In this document: piece after piece, positions 63,646 through 64,000 of the stretch
How positions within the stretch are numbered: position 1 is the first letter of the stretch
Layout of the letters: each line of letters opens with the position of its first letter
Assembly (NCBI GenBank): GCA_012517155.1
Contig: JAAYVN010000088.1
Span: forward strand, 1-64,000
Length of the DNA stretch: 64,000 nt
Origin: Ignavibacteriales bacterium
GTDB lineage: Bacteria; Bacteroidota; Ignavibacteria; Ignavibacteriales; Ignavibacteriaceae
Direction of reading: 5' to 3'
Notes under the pieces: generated by a model
Seen by the model: the letters and a program-made list of their open reading frames with translations, nothing else
Database searches by the model: none
What the model was told of the DNA's origin: nothing
Made by a program: the position numbers and the translations under genes

Positions 63646-64000
63646 ATGCAAATAATAGATGTTGAATTTACGCCTAATCCACAAGCATTAAAATTTGTGG
63701 TAAATGAAAGACTCCTGAGCTACGAATCAAGAAGCTACAAGACAGAGGCAGAAGCAGAGAAAGATCCGTTTGCAAAAGCAATATTCGGGATTGAAGGGGT
63801 TGTATCTGTTTTTTACATGGATAAGTTTGTAACAGTTGAAAAGGGGGGAGAATTTCAATGGGGACCAATTCAGAAGAAACTGATAGAAACGGTAAAGAAT
63901 TTTGAAAAAGCCAATATACCCGAGGAGAAAACCCCGGAAGGTCTTAATTTGGATGAAAGTGACCTGATGAAGCAAATAAATCAAGTTTTGGATCAAAAAA
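63646..64000 (+). CDS. Nfu/NifU N-terminal-domain protein (3' partial)
   Basis: The frame opens with ATG 63646, preceded by AAAGAGG, and runs to the window edge without a stop (118 codons seen). It begins MQIIDVEFTPNPQALKFVVN, then FAKAIFGIEGVVSVFYMDKFVTVEK, which is the Nfu N-terminal (Scaffold protein Nfu/NifU N) domain; the FTPNPxxLKF and IxGVxSVFxxxxFVTVxK patterns are clear. Full proteins of this family usually continue with a NifU-like CxxC domain that carries an iron-sulfur cluster for transfer to target enzymes. That domain would be beyond the window, so its presence is not known. Confidence 0.85.
   Translation, partial: MQIIDVEFTPNPQALKFVVNERLLSYESRSYKTEAEAEKDPFAKAIFGIEGVVSVFYMDKFVTVEKGGEFQWGPIQKKLIETVKNFEKANIPEEKTPEGLNLDESDLMKQINQVLDQK

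Overview
The window looks like chromosome from a low-GC, Gram-negative, probably anaerobic or facultative member of the Bacteroidota–Chlorobi–Ignavibacteria group. The evidence is three secreted proteins with type IX secretion (T9SS) C-terminal sorting domains of the NPFNP type, a TonB-dependent receptor with a DUF4249 lipoprotein, menaquinone genes, pyruvate:ferredoxin oxidoreductase and many outer-membrane-type lipoproteins. The T9SS sorting-domain style is most like Ignavibacteria. That placement is inference; there is no rRNA or tRNA in the window to confirm it.

Layout. 1-800: 3' end of a TatD–radical SAM fusion. 836-2239: PBP4-type carboxypeptidase. 2252-6328: menaquinone genes menH-menB-menA-menE. 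6942-14928: a tight six-gene run of isocitrate dehydrogenase, degenerate HD protein, homoaconitase-like aconitase, MmgE/PrpD protein, CitD–CitE fusion and CitF, the most interesting locus here. 14921-19585 (minus): TonB receptor, DUF4249 lipoprotein and PEGA/propeller lipoprotein. 19699-21951: two tandem secreted proteins of MORN/YwqK-type repeats. 21962-23906: aguB-aguA putrescine pathway. 23922-30691: serine hydrolase, SlyD-like isomerase, sucD, ndk, NamZ-like muramidase, lipoprotein, phosphofructokinase. 30725-33694: Ca2+-type P-ATPase with an unusual insertion. 33733-38408 (minus): fructose-bisphosphatase and a heterodimeric ABC exporter.

From 38600 to 51306 there are three T9SS cargo proteins (a reprolysin-like metalloprotease, a BNR-repeat protein, an FG-GAP protein) interleaved with serS, leuS and an AEC transporter. 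The gaps around the last two cargo genes are rich in short tandem and inverted repeats and hold a truncated beta-helix protein gene. 51692-64000 carries rsgA, gldA, a 31-residue TatA-like membrane peptide, nifJ with its dihydroorotate-dehydrogenase-like partner, an OPT transporter, aspS and the start of an Nfu N-terminal-domain protein cut by the window edge.

How the genes may work together: isocitrate dehydrogenase, aconitase and a CoA-carrier citrate lyase could run citrate metabolism in the reductive direction (2-oxoglutarate to citrate to acetate plus oxaloacetate), with SucD and NifJ elsewhere in the window contributing to the same central network. The MmgE/PrpD gene inside the run leaves 2-methylcitrate or itaconate/citramalate chemistry open. 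Five hairpins suitable as intrinsic terminators were found, one of them weak. No CRISPR array, insertion sequence or tRNA was recognised.
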